From Lasiodiplodia sp. COLG20 (taxonomy: Eukaryota > Ascomycota > Dothideomycetes > Botryosphaeriales > Botryosphaeriaceae): a stretch of DNA of 64,000 nt. This document shows, piece by piece, positions 12,707-23,957 of the stretch (the stretch's first letter is position 1; each line of letters starts with the position of its first letter). The notes beneath the pieces were generated by a model. The model did no database searches. It was not told the origin of the DNA and was given only the letters and a program-made list of their open reading frames with translations. The translations under genes and the position numbers were made by a program. The DNA is taken from the NCBI GenBank assembly GCA_009801085.1, contig VNWV01000005.1:2542001-2606000 (forward strand). The letters run 5' to 3'.

Positions 12707-13894
12707 ATGGCGTCGCGCGCCCTATCCCTGCGGCTGGTGCTATCCCTGCTGCTCAGCTTCTATCTGAATCTGGCACATGCCGTCTCCAGCCAAGAGCCCT
12801 TGAAGCCCCTGGAAGCGCGCGGATATTCAATCGGGGAGGCAGTTCCAGTCTCTTGCCTGAACAGAACCATGTGAGAGGCTTTCCCGACACGACGTCATCC
12901 AATACGAACTGTACTGACCGAGCTGCAGCGACACCGGCGAACACGTACGCGCAACCCTGAACCCCCCATGCGAGCAGGCGTCGACACGCGAAAGCGCTGG
13001 ACAATGAAGAACATAGCGACTGACGGTAGACCGTATTGCAGATTACAGATGCGTCGGGTCAACTCCAGTACATCCCTTTCCCGGTCTGCAACGAGACGGG
13101 AAAGCCTCTGGAGCTTTATTTTGGCGTCGAGAAAGGTGAGGAGCCCCCAGTCCTGTGCTCCGCGGTATTCATAGCCCATCTGCACGAGTAAATCGAGGCT
13201 GACCTGCGTTTGCTGCCTTTGCGCAGAAATGAACTGCACCATCGACTTCATCTCCGACCCTCTATTCCACCTGCTCGAGTTCTACGTTCACAACGACGCG
13301 CCGCTCACCTGCCGCATCCCCGCCCGCCCTCTCCCCTCCTCCTCTTCCCCGGACAACGACGACAAAGGTGGCGAGTACAGCGTGGACGACGTGACGGAGC
13401 GGAGCGGAGCGCTGGGCGGGCAGAGCGCGCTGTACACGCCGCTCATCGTCGCGCTGACGGGCACGCTGCAGCTGTCGCACCTACACATCTCCAACCACCT
13501 CAACGTGCTCGTACACGCCGCGCCCAAGGCCATCGCGCCCGGCACCATCGACGCCGCTGCGGCGTACAGCGTCTCGCACGCGTCTAAGAACACTAAGATC
13601 GTCATCGGCGACACTTTGAGCCTCAAGCTCAGCGTCAGGTGGTACCCCAGCCCCACCTTGCCGAGCGGCTGGGCCGGCGTGGGCGGACATGTGTACATGA
13701 GCACTGTGGTATATTGCATGCTGAGCGCCGGCGCGGCGACAGCAGTGTGTTTTGCGTGGTTCAGGGGGGTTGAGCTGCCAAGGAGGTTGAAGAGGTATGG
13801 GAAGGATAGGGCAATTGGAGTCGAGAGCCAAAGGGGCTACAACGGTTATGGACTTGGCGGAGGATATGGCTATGCGGGTGGAAAGAGGGATTGA
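12707..13894 (+). CDS. Uncharacterised secretory-pathway type I membrane protein
   Basis: I cannot name this family, but the architecture is clear. Four exons (12707-12870, 12929-12944, 13042-13135, 13227-13894) give 313 residues in frame. Exon 2 is a 16-base micro-exon. Residues 1-25 are a strong signal peptide (LRLVLSLLLSFYLNLAHA). A lumenal domain follows with spaced cysteines and N-glycosylation sequons (VSCLNRT, VCNET, MNCT). An acidic loop sits mid-protein. One membrane segment (VYMSTVVYCMLSAGAATAVCF) lies about residues 245-265, followed by a basic, Gly/Tyr-rich cytosolic tail. The cysteine and sequon pattern suggests an ER or Golgi membrane protein; the function is unknown. An in-frame upstream ATG at 12662 would place a Pro-rich tail before the signal peptide and is unlikely. 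Confidence 0.8.
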
Positions 13895-15049
13895 AATGGG
13901 AAGGGGGTTTTGATATTGGTAGGTATGAGGGGCGGCAGTTTGAAATGGATAGGTCCATTGGTACAATGCTTCACGAGAATGCGTTGAAGGTATACACTGC
14001 ATATATTGCTTACGACATTTTATTCTTGTTTTATTTTGGCGCACATGGTTATGACGCTGGAAACCTTTGGATGGTTGACAGAGCATAAATGCTTTCTTGG
14101 ACCCTTAATTACCTGTACTATGAGCAGCGGGCCTAGGATGGAGTAAAAGCCCTGCGGTCTTGACTTATTTCCAATATACAGCGCAGCGGAGTGTAAACTA
14201 TAGCCCTTTACCCATCCTTTGAACGAACCAAATGCGCGGCCATTAAGTCTCAATATTGCAACAAAGCTGAGAAGAGAGAGCGTGAGTGCGTAACATTTAT
14301 ATAAGGTATTCTCTCGTTCACTTCAAGAAGAAAATAAATAGACGCAACAGAGTTACATATCAGATGAAGTGCTTGTCAAGCGATAAGATGCCCTGTTGAG
14401 ATTCTTCATCCTTGGATCTCAGTTGGACAGACCATCCGCTGCATCCAGGTGTTGTCTGCGTGATCGAAGAAAGCATATCTAAGAACTGAAAGTCGCCACC
14501 CTTGTGTTCTCTAAGTGATTTTCGGTGAGCGATGCATCATAGGTCTTACTTTTCTAATCCACTTGAAAGGCTACAAGACTCAGAAACACCGGGAGAGTGA
14601 TAACCGTGAGTTACGGCCATGACGTGAGGACATTGGATACACTCATTCAAGTGCTTACGGTCTACGATCCAGTGTTGGAATGCCAGCTAGTCGGCTGGGG
14701 TTTCTCTACGGCGTCGCCTGCACATTGATGCAAGCGACGCATCGTCAATTAGCAGTTACTCAGAATTGCTATATTGGCTTGGACGCCGGTTCATGCATCT
14801 AGTCCGTTTTAGACATGTTGTATGGAGCCTGAATCGTTCTTTCAAAAGGCTTTCAATGAGTGTCGACGTTGATTATTCAAGTGTCAGCGGTATGTACAGA
14901 TTTAATTGAGGGGTGTTGGTTAGAGAATAAGGAGCAAGGCTCGATGAACACCAGCGTTGCTCGAAAGCAGTTGCCCTGTTTGACTTACGCCTCCTGCTGC
15001 CTCAGTCTTAAGTGCCTGACTACTCAAGGCGTGCAAGCGCTTCTACCAT
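13895..15049. other. Convergent intergenic region, 1.15 kb
   Basis: This is the 3' flank of two converging genes. Base composition is noticeably more AT-rich than in the flanking genes. No gene, tRNA or repeat was recognised. Confidence 0.5.
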
Positions 15050-16031
15050 CTACAGTTCTTTTTCCTTCTTCGAACCAAGTTTCGACTGAGCATGGCGCAG
15101 CTCCTTTTGGCCCGTTGCAGGAATGCCATTCACTGCGTCATGACCATACAGGGTCTCCAACGTCTTATGGAATGTCCACTCCACTGCCTTCTCAACCGGC
15201 TCATCGAATATATAGGGTAAGAAAGGCACGATAGAGAGACCAAGCTACAGACACACTGTCAGCTGAATAGCGCCATGGAAAAGGGAGATCAACTTACGCC
15301 TATCGGACCCCAAGTGCGAATCTTCGGGTTCTTATGGTTCTTCAGCGCCTTGCCCGAATACTTGACGGTGCTATGAATTGTGAGCGCCGGCAAGCCCATA
15401 CTCGCGAGGCCCTGGAACACGGCCCTTTGTGCCATAACGGTCCTGTAGTCCTCGAGTAAGGGCACCTTGCCAACCGGCTGCTTCTGCTCGCCCCCGACGA
15501 TACCCGGACCCAGCTTTGTCTGTTCAGGCTGCGGGGCGGCGAGTTTGTCCGAGCTGACGACGGGCTTTTCGTAGTCGTCGCCCCACAGCATGCGCTGGTT
15601 GCGCAAGTACGCCTTGTAGCCTTCGTGCGCTACATCGCCAGCCAAGTATGCCCACGAGACGCCGTACGCGGCTTTGACGAGGTACGGGTGCGCAACAGGG
15701 CGGAATGACTCGCCGATATCTGAAGTGTAGGCGACATAGCGGTGCGCAGACAGGAGTATTGTGCGCACTCGTGATGCGTAGGCAGCATAGCGGATGTTGG
15801 AGTCCGTGGATTCCCGAGTGCTAGAGCGGAGCGCTCAGTCTCATGCAAATAAAGACGATGAGGGTTTGCATACTGGCCCTCGTACAATGCTTCCCACAGC
15901 TTTTCTTCGTCGTCGAGTGTAGCTTGGATCGAAGGCGGCAGCTTCTTGCGCGGCACCGGCTGCTTGCTGAAGTCGGGGCGCGGTTCGTTGCGCTCGTGCG
16001 GAATGTCGCTGAAGTCGTCGTCTTTAGGCAT
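15050..16031 (-). CDS. Mitochondrial fission process protein 1 (MTP18/MTFP1 family)
   Basis: MTFP1/MTP18 proteins are inner mitochondrial membrane proteins linked to mitochondrial division. Exons 16031..15874, 15820..15298 and 15244..15050 give 291 residues, with two 53 bp introns. The conserved core is plain: the run around DSNIRYAAYASRVRT, then HRYVAYTSDIGESFRPV, KAAYGVSWAYLAGDVAHEGYK, and in exon 3 GLSIVPFLPYIFDEPVE. Several moderately hydrophobic helices fit membrane insertion. The start at 16031 (MPKDDDFSDIP) is preceded by an in-frame ATG at 16061. The gene is divergent from ATP19, another mitochondrial protein, across a 363 bp promoter. Family assignment is strong; the fungal role is inferred from animal homologues. 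Confidence 0.9.
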
Positions 16032-16394
16032 GGTGAGCGAGTGTGGTAGAGCTGATGGCAAGCTTGGAGATGAGGCAATTGCACAGCTTATGTATCGGCG
16101 CGGGCAGAGCTCGGTACGCGCGACTTGTTGCCCTCCAGTTCTCCGAGCCAGTGGATTGGATCTGACGGGAGGGCACGACCGGGGACGGCATAGTGACGCA
16201 TGAAATCGTGGCTGGTGTGGCGCAGGCGGTGGCTGATGATAGAGTCACGTGAGGCTTCCCTTTCGGCGTCGGCGCGGAGGAAGCAGGCCCGGCTGTGCAG
16301 ACGACGAAGAGCGAAGACCAGAGCTCTGGCATTCCCCATCAATTGCACCTGCCACCCGCCCGCAACCCCATCAGCTCCTCCGAACCCCGCAACC
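16032..16394. promoter_or_regulatory. Divergent promoter, MTP18-like / ATP19
   Basis: A 363 bp region separates two start codons that face away from each other, both for nuclear-encoded mitochondrial membrane proteins. No named motif was assigned. Confidence 0.55.
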
Positions 16395-16875
16395 ATGGTC
16401 GTCTACTACGAGCTCGCTGGCCGCAAGATCGGCTCCCACGTCGTGCGTACCCTCCAATCCGTCGCTTCCCTCGGCGCCCGCCTGCTGTCATTCCCTTCCG
16501 CTGGCCCAGCTCCGATTGCGCAGCGCATATTTCCCCAACCCTCACCGACTGACGCCTGCCCGCGCGCACCCATTTCCCGCTAACCAATCGTTCTTTTTGC
16601 AGCTCGCCATGGGCGTCCTCGGCACGCTCTTCGGTGGTATCTTCGCGGCCACCGGCGGCAGCAAGAAGGTTGCCAACGCCGCTCCTCCGATCAACGCTTC
16701 CAGCAAGGACGAGGAGAACTTCATCCAGTACGATCCCACAGTACCCACGTTTCGACTCTTGCTCAACAGCCTCTATCGCTTGTTGCAATCTTCGCGTACA
16801 ATGGAACACGGGTAGCTAATGCACAATTACAGGGAGTTCTTGAAGGAAGCGGAAGGAAAAGACTCGAAGCATTAA
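16395..16875 (+). CDS. ATP19: Mitochondrial ATP synthase subunit k
   Basis: This is a small subunit of the dimeric F1Fo ATP synthase in the inner membrane, associated with dimer stability in yeast. Three exons (16395-16442, 16603-16727, 16833-16875) give 71 residues, the expected size. The protein begins MVVYYELAGRKIGSHV, crosses the membrane once (LAMGVLGTLFGGIFAATGG), and carries the conserved PPINASSKDEENFIQEFLKE segment, split by intron 2 at the glutamine codon. Introns are 160 and 105 bp, so most of the gene is intron and no open frame shows the whole protein. Confidence 0.95.
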
Positions 16876-17512
16876 GATGTGCCTAACTTTACCCGGTCTT
16901 GAAAGAAAGCGAGAAGGAGTGGATTCCCCGTTTGATGGCTCTCAGCCTCTGCATCTGGAGCGTTGACGAATAGACTCGGATGGGAAAAGACAATTGCTCT
17001 GACTACGGCCATTGCAGATTGTCTTTGCTGCAGTGCGGGCCTTGACTCCTGTACATACGGCAATTGTACGAAAAACAAAGACATGACATTGTTGCTCGTG
17101 ACCTCATCTACTGTCTCCACGGGCTCCACTACCAATTGATTACCAAGGGACTGGCATTATCACCCGACCAACGAGGAAGCCGCCTCCCCGGATTCGCTTC
17201 ATTTTGCTACATTCTAACAATCCTAGAGCACTGGATCAGGCCGATGGATGGGAGTCAGTCACATACGCTGGATATCTTGTCTCTACAGCTTCATTCAATC
17301 ACTATACAACAGCTTTTCAATCCTGAAACGGCAGAATAATGCACAATGACCTAAACCATGATCCAAACTTTTGAATTTCCAAACGACTGATGGCTTTATC
17401 CATCTACTCCTCCCAAACATCTCAATAGTCGACAGCATATACATTCCCCTAAGTACGGTATCATCACTCATCTCAAGAAACAGAAAAGCAGCGGCATATC
17501 AAACAACTCCCC
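16876..17512. other. Convergent intergenic region
   Basis: Shared 3' flank of ATP19 and the glutamate 5-kinase gene, 637 bp. Nothing else was recognised. Confidence 0.5.
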
Positions 17513-19012
17513 TCATGCTGCATCAACCGGCAACCCAGGCGTCGTCGGCCTACTCTTCTCGATAGTGAAGAATGCCACATTCTCCCTCAGAGCGATATAC
17601 TCGCTATCAGCGTACCCCAGCACATCATGGATTTCGGTACTCTTCACGCCCCTGATCCTCTTGATCTCAGCGGCCGAGTAATTCACTACCGCGCGGCCCA
17701 CCTCGAACGGGGCCGGATTCTCCCTCTCGAAGCCGCTAGCCGGCGAATCCGCTCCACCGGCGTTTGCGGGGGCACGCTTGGGGGCGCCGGGAGTACGCTT
17801 GACGACGACTATGCGCACGGCTTCCTGCTGGTGGAAGTGGCCGTCGCAGTCGACGACACCAACAGGCAGAAGGCCAGCCTTGTCGGCGAGAGCGCGGTAG
17901 GCGCCTTCGTCGATGTAGATAGTGCCGTGCGGCGCGAGCCCGTGCAGGAGCCAGAAGTAGCGGTCGCGGATCGCGTGCACCTGCGGCAGGAAGCGCGTGT
18001 GTAGCGGTGCCGCGAGGCCGCTGACGGGGTCGACGATCTCAGCGCCGATAGTGATTTGGGCGGGAGTGCTGGTGCCGTCGGCTCCAGAGAGGTCCAGCGC
18101 TGCGGCAGCCTTGTCGGCAAGTTGTTGGCCGTCGTCGCCTGTCAGAGAGTTGCGGCTTGAGGCCATGGAGGCCTGGAGGGCTTTCTGCGCCTCGGCGTAC
18201 TTGACAATGGCGGCAATGTTGCCGGGCTTGGAGGACCGGGTGATGACTGTCGTGACGCCTGCGGACGTGGCCAGGCGTGCGGCAACAATCTTAGTCGACA
18301 TGCCGCCAGTTCCCAGTGCAGAGCCGGCACTAGACACGTCGGCTACCAGCTCTGCGATATCCTCGACAACCTCAATGGGCTTGGCGTCTGGATTCGTGCG
18401 TGGGTTCTTGTTATATAGGCAGTCTACGTCCGTCATGAGGAACAGGTAGTCGGCTTGCACCATACCCGCCGTGATGGCTGAAAGGGTATCGTTGTCACCA
18501 AATTTGATTTCCGTGACCGCCAGCGTGTCGTTCTCATTGACAATGGGAATCACGCCCATGTGCAGCAACTCGTGGAAAGTGTTCTGGGCGTTGAGGTATT
18601 GCGTCCGGTCTGCAATATCGTTCCGCGTCAACAGGATTTGGGCGACTGGCTGGTTCATGTGGGCGAACAGTTGGTCCCAAAGGCTCATCAGGCGACACTG
18701 TCCGATGGCGGCCAAAGCCTGCACCTGGGGCAGGTGTTTTGGGCGGCGAGGCAGGTCCATTCGCCGCAGGGCGACGCCAATGGCGCCGGAGGAAACGATG
18801 ACTACGCGGTGGCCATCCTTGTGCAGCTTGACAGCCGTCTCGACTATGGTGCTGAGGATCGAGAGCAGCGGCTCATGGGTCTTCTCGTCGACGATGGATG
18901 ACGTGCCTAGCGGGAGCAGTTAGCAACTTTTTTGCTCTCCCGCAAGCCGGGATTCCAAAGGTACAGGCGATGCTGTACCGAGCTTGATTACTATTGTCAG
19001 ATGCTTCTTCAT
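17513..19012 (-). CDS. PRO1: Glutamate 5-kinase
   Basis: This enzyme phosphorylates L-glutamate to glutamyl 5-phosphate, the first step of proline synthesis, in the cytosol. Exons 19012..18979 and 18906..17513 give 475 residues. The 34-base first exon encodes MKKHLTIVIKLG, and the 72 bp intron splits the conserved KLGTSS phosphate-binding loop. Further amino-acid-kinase motifs are VNENDTLA, FGDNDTLSA and GTGGMSTKI (substrate and nucleotide sites). The C-terminal third (FWLLHGLAPHGTIYIDEGA onward, with a basic Ala/Pro insertion) matches a PUA domain, as in other long fungal and bacterial glutamate kinases. Upstream in-frame codons reach an ATG at 19228, but the start just before KKHLTIV fits orthologues. 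It is divergent from ATP23. Confidence 0.95.
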
Positions 19013-19320
19013 CTTGCAAAACGTGTCCGCGACATCAATGGCGAGAGCGGGGCCTGATATAAGGCAGTTGCGCGGCCGGAGTTCGAGTGACTCCCCCAGG
19101 GTCCGCGCACGCCCTACATGACTCGCCGATGCCGGAAAATTGACTGACCGCCTTCGCGGGAATCCATTGCTCGCCGCAAACCACCATCTCGGCAGTTCGG
19201 CAGCGCATCTCATATCCAAAACCGTCAACCTCTCGCCTTAATCGGCTGTTTCCCACCCGTATACAGCTCGAGCCATCCCACCCGCCGCTTCCCCGCTATT
19301 GGAAACCCGGAATACCCAAC
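19013..19320. promoter_or_regulatory. Divergent promoter, PRO1 / ATP23
   Basis: A 308 bp region between two outward-facing start codons. No specific site was recognised. Confidence 0.5.
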
Positions 19321-20129
19321 ATGGCCGAAGCAATGGATCCAGAAACCAAGCCTACAGCTGCGCCACCTCGTCCGCCCACCGACCAGCCGGATCCAAGCTT
19401 CTACAACTGGCGCACCTTCTTCTCGATCCTGTCGGGCCAAGCGACGCCCGAGGAACGGCGACAGTACTTCCTAAACCGCGACACGATCAACGAGGACCGA
19501 GACATATCGCGTGTCGAGGCGCACCGCGACTGGGCCTTCAGCTACTCGCCAGTCGTGCGCTTCATGCGTGAGGAGATTCAGAAGCTCGGCGGCGACATCG
19601 GTCCTCACAATGTGCGATGCCGCCGCTGCACCACGCCCCAGGGCGGTGGTATTGATCAGGACTATGGCGTGCTCATCTGCGCAAACCACATGCGCAACAG
19701 AGGGCATGTCGAGGATACGATTGCACACGAGATGGTGCATGCGTACGATTATCTGCGGTTCAAGGTTGATCGGTGGAATTTGAGGCACCAGGCCTGCACT
19801 GAGGTACGTTTGAGTGGTCTCTGGGGGAGATATGTCGCAAAGTTTAAAGGAATTTAATGACTCTGTTGGAGAAAGTTAACTGACTGGAGGACCCTCAACA
19901 GATCCGCGCTTCGACACTGAGTGGAGAGTGCAGATTTACTCGCGAGTTCTTCACTAGGAACCAATGGCGATTCACAAGCCAGCTACAAGACTGCGTCAGG
20001 CGGCGAGCAACTCTCTCATTGATGGCTAGACCAGGCGTCAAGGATGATGTTCACGCCGCGCGCCTGGTTAATGAGGTGTGGGACAGCTGCTTCGTGGATA
20101 CGAGGCCGTTTGACGAGATCTACAGGTAA
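19321..20129 (+). CDS. ATP23: Mitochondrial inner membrane metalloprotease ATP23
   Basis: Atp23 is an intermembrane-space metalloprotease that matures Atp6 and assists Fo ATP synthase assembly in yeast. Exons 19321-19803 and 19902-20129 give 236 residues, typical for the family. The zinc-binding motif HEMVH sits near residues 136-140. Paired cysteines (VRCRRC, LICANH, HQACTE, SGECRF) match the cysteine-rich pattern of Atp23 proteins. The 98 bp intron has a GTACGT donor and joins HQACTE to [12 protein letters not shown]. The N-terminus is Pro-rich without a classical presequence, as expected for Mia40-imported proteins. Confidence 0.95.
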
Positions 20130-20473
20130 CAATGAGGAAAGCAAAAAGGGTGCGCTGGAGTTGCGGGAAGTTTCCTTGAATTTAAAATGATGGATATCCG
20201 AATCTTGTATCATTACTTGTTGCATAGCGGCGGCGTTAAGATTGCCTTTGTACCGCAAAACCAATTCAACTCCTTGCCTGAATAACCCGTAACTCCGTGC
20301 CATATGCCAGCCTTGTCCTGAGTACCCTGACCCATTCCTTTCCAGCGCCGAATTCAAGAAAAGAAAAAGAATCCAAACCACCTGCACCCGCTTGAAATCA
20401 CTCGCTACTAGCTTTCTAGCCTCTCAAACATCCTCTCGCAACATAGACAAACACACGCTTAACTTTCGCAAAA
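20130..20473. other. Convergent intergenic region
   Basis: Shared 3' flank of ATP23 and the Aurora kinase gene, 344 bp, with a short A/T-rich centre. No gene is seen. Confidence 0.5.
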
Positions 20474-21788
20474 TCATGCGTCAGACTTCTCACTCGTGCG
20501 ACTCTTGCTCGAGCCAGATGTACGAATGTAGCTCCTCTCGCCCTTCACACAGTGCTTAATGATCCAGGGATGCCTCTCGACATCCTCGAGAGGCAGACGC
20601 TTCTCAGGGTCCAGGACGAGCAGCTGTAATGTTCGTTAGCGCGCTTCTTCGGACGAAACCGGGGGTTCCAAGCTTACCTTCTTGATCAGGTCCCTAGCCT
20701 CGGGGCTGACGAAGCTGGGGATGGTCATCTCGGCCCTCGCGATCCTGCGCTGGGTCATGACAGGCGTATCCTCAAAGGGCGCCTCTCCAACCAAGAACTC
20801 GTACGTCAAAACACCCAAACTCCACAGATCGACCTTCTCATTGTAGTAGTTCTCGGAGCTTCCGGGCTTGATCATCTCCGGGGGCAAGTAGTCAAGAGTA
20901 CCGCACATGGTGTTGCGACGCTTGTTCGGGGCGTGGACGCTCCAGCCAAAGTCGGAAATCTTGATCTCGCCGTGGATGCCGACAAGAATGTTCTCGGGCT
21001 TGATGTCGCGGTGCATGATGTTCTTCTTGTGCAGGTACTTGAGGGCGCCGGCCATCTGGGCGATGTACTGGGCGGCCTTCCACTCGGGGAAGCGCTGCTC
21101 CTTGCGCAGGTGCTTGTACAACTCGCCCTTGCCCGCGAACTCGAGGATCAGGAAGATGCGCTTCGAGTCGTGGAAGTGACCGAAGAGACGTAGGATGTTG
21201 GGGTGCGCCAGGTTCGACTGGATCTCGATCTCGCGGCGCACCTGCTTTTCGACCTTGCCCTGCTGCAGCTCCGACTTGTGCAGCACCTTGAGCGCGCACA
21301 CAAATCCGGACTGGCGCTCCTTGGCCAGGTAGACGCGACCGAATTTGCCCTTGCCCAGCGGCTTGCCAATCTCGAACATGTTCAGGTTGAACTGGCGCGG
21401 CGCCGAGGGCTGCTTGTAGAGAGCCGAGTCGGAGCTCCGGTGGTGGAGCTCGTCCGAGGGCCGCGAATCGGTGCGCTCGCGCTGTGCCGTCTGCGACGGA
21501 AGGGTGATTTTGGCAATTGTGTTGCTGCTGTATGCCTTCGGGGCGTTGGGTTGTTGCAGCCTCTGCAGCGGAAGCTTGACGCGGCTGCCATTGTTATTGG
21601 CGCCCAGTCCAGCGAGGTTCACTGCTGTGGACAGCGAGCCCTTGAAGATCGTTAGCGATCAATTCCGAAGCTGTTTGGAGGTATCTTCGTACCTTGGCCT
21701 TATGGCTGGCGTGATGGCCGGCAATGTTCTCGTTCTCATTGTTGATGGAGATGCGCTCAAAGGCGGACTCGAGAGTTTTTGTTGCCAT
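20474..21788 (-). CDS. IPL1: Aurora-family serine/threonine kinase
   Basis: Aurora kinases are the catalytic subunit of the chromosomal passenger complex and correct kinetochore-microtubule attachment. Exons 21788..21693, 21640..20678 and 20623..20474 give 402 residues. A short disordered N-terminus precedes the kinase domain from about residue 119 ([18 protein letters not shown]). Key elements are ALKVL (catalytic Lys), [10 protein letters not shown] (about 239), DFGWSVHAP, the Aurora-type activation loop [16 protein letters not shown] (about 270), and HPWI near the end. The DFGWSVH and [12 protein letters not shown] combination is diagnostic of Aurora rather than other AGC-like kinases. Introns are 52 and 54 bp. 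Confidence 0.96.
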
Positions 21789-22270
21789 CGCAGGTGATTG
21801 AATGGTATGGAGCGAGAGATGGATGGTTCCAAGCGGGCTCCGGGGTAATTGGAGAAGTCGTCCTTGGGGAGGGAGGCGGGTGGTGCGCGGCGTCGCAGAA
21901 GAAGCGCGCTCGCGGAGTGTTTACGGCTATCTCCACGGCAACAATCGCCGCCATTCGCCCAGCCACAGCACTTCTCCTCGCCATGACGTCGGCCATTGCT
22001 CTACCAACTGGTGAGAGCCGGTTTCAGGTCACCAAAAATACGACATTATCCGCACAGCTCCGGCGCCTGTAGAAATGGGTTAGCCGGGCTCCAACGGTGC
22101 AGGCGCAGAGCCTCCACATGATGCGCGGCAACGATTACTGACCTAGGCCCCGCTGTCCGAAAATCAGCCGCCTAAATACCTAACTTCACTACCTAATCAC
22201 CGCTACATACCAAGCAACGCCAGTCGCCTCTGTCGTCCCGAGCTCCGGCTTTCTTGCGCAACATATCACG
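21789..22270. promoter_or_regulatory. Divergent promoter, Aurora kinase / TIP41
   Basis: A 482 bp region between outward-facing start codons. No binding site was assigned. Confidence 0.5.
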
Positions 22271-23129
22271 ATGAACACAGCGTTTCCCGCCCCCGCCGAC
22301 CTGGGCAAGTCTATTACACATGAAGGATGGAACATCACCACGCGCAAGCTGCCCATACTGAAGGCGGCACCTATCGAGGACATGACGAACAAGCTGGGCA
22401 TCGCCGTGCCTGAGATGATCTTCGGCGACAACGCTGTGCGTCTCGAGCACGTCGCGACAGGATGGAGCATAGAATTCAACGCCTTCGATGCGCTGGACCG
22501 CGTTGACAAGACTGGCGAGAAGATGCTCGAGGTCGCCTACTCGAAGGAGTGGCAGAAGACAAGGTGAGGCGCGGGAATTCGCTGAGCTTCGTAGTCGGCG
22601 CAAGCGCTAAGTACCTGCTGCAAGGCAAAACCACGCCTCGGAAATCAAGGAAGTAGTCAAGCCTTTCGACTGGTCGTTCAGCACCGACTATGCCGGCACT
22701 GTCCCTTCGCACGCTTCGCTCAGCTTCGAGGACACGGAATCCATGATTCCCTTGGCCCTGCTCAAGCGTCCCGATCCCATCCTCTTCTTCGACGATGTCA
22801 TGCTCTACGAAGACGAGCTCGCCGATAACGGCATCTCGCTCATGTCGTGCAAGATTCGAGTCATGCCCGCCCGCTTGCTGCTGCTGTGCAGGTTCTTCCT
22901 CCGTTTAGACGACGTCATCTTCCGCATCCGCGACACCAGGGTCTTCATCGAGTTTGCGACCGGCGAGGTCATCCGCGAGTACACCGCTCGCGAAGAAAAG
23001 TACGACGCGGTAAAGAAGAAGATGGCCATTACTAGAGAAGATGTACCTGCCCTCATGAGGGACCCGAATCGCCTCATCGAGCACGTGCCCATCATCGACG
23101 GAAAGTTGGAGAAGTGCATCGTCAAGTAA
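22271..23129 (+). CDS. TIP41: TIP41-like regulator of type 2A phosphatase signalling
   Basis: Tip41 family proteins bind Tap42 or PP2A catalytic subunits and modulate TOR-dependent phosphatase signalling. Exons 22271-22563 and 22625-23129 give 265 residues; the 61 bp intron splits an Arg codon after EWQKT. The core motif PDPILFFDDVMLYEDELADNG is unmistakable. It is followed by SCKIRVMP, FFLRLDDVIFRIRDTR and the closing charged segment EEKYDAVKKK. The length is close to yeast and animal TIPRL proteins. No domain is missing. Confidence 0.95.
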
Positions 23130-23670
23130 GGAGTCATTGAGGGCCCAATTAGCACGGTGGACCGCGGTTTTGGCCCGAATGTCCGTCGTCATATCACCGA
23201 GCACCGCCGGTTTGCAGAGACACTGTGCCCTTGTGCAGAATTGGGGCCTGGTCGCGTGCACTCGGTGTGGCCAGGTAAACAACCTTTTGGCCATGGACCC
23301 GCGGTTGGCTCTCCTTGCGCCATCAGACGGGATGACTGACGCAGAGGCGTGGTCCCGTTGCCAAACCAGTGGTCGGACAGCCGAGACGTGGAACGGCCCG
23401 GCCCAAACTGTGGGTGAGCTCGTGCGAAGACACCCAATCACAACCCATTGCCATAGTAGTTATCCTACGATCGTCTAAGAGCAACAGCCTTGACCGTGAA
23501 CCAGTTGTAAATATTTATCATATGATCTCACTTCACCAAGAAATTGGTCTTCAAATCCATGGTGAGAGATTTACGCGTGAATATAGGAGAAGCATTGGCC
23601 CGGCCAGGTATGCACACTGTTGACGAAGACCGGAAGGGCCCTGCATATTCAATCCGTGGTAAGTCACTCC

Positions 23671-23744
23671 TTTGCTCCTTTTCAAATTGGTTCTCAATCG
23701 TCAGACTTTTGCTCCTCTGTGAATTGGTTCTCAATCGTCACCGT
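23671..23744. repeat. Imperfect 37 bp tandem duplication
   Basis: Two head-to-tail copies (23671-23707 and 23708-23744) share the run AATTGGTTCTCAATCGTCA and the TTTGCTCCT start. They lie about 50-120 bp upstream of the TATA box of a small gene, so they could duplicate an upstream element. Confidence 0.85.
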
Positions 23745-23790
23745 CAGACATGCGGCGATGAATTTTCTGTCTAGTGCTAGTCTTCGACTT

Positions 23791-23797
23791 TATAAAG
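23791..23797 (+). promoter_or_regulatory. TATA box of the small gene at 23958
   Basis: TATAAAG lies 167 bases upstream of the ATG. It is followed by an untranslated leader that is C/T-rich and then CA-rich, ending CAACATCACAATG, a typical filamentous fungal start context. Confidence 0.6.
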
Positions 23798-23957
23798 CGC
23801 TCCTCAGCCGCCCTTTAACCTACAACTCTCACAACTTCTCTACGCTACAGCGTCTCTACACGACAACTTCTCTGCACGACAACTCTTTACCAGCACCTTC
23901 TCAATCCACCAACCAACACCCTCTCCACCCACCAAACAAACAACAACCAACATCACA

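Larger units (their letters stand above)
23130..23957. other. Intergenic region and leader of a small gene
   Basis: The left part is the 3' flank of TIP41 with nothing recognised. The right part holds a 37 bp tandem duplication (23671-23744), a TATA box at 23791 and a pyrimidine- and CA-rich leader up to the start codon at 23958. Confidence 0.55.
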
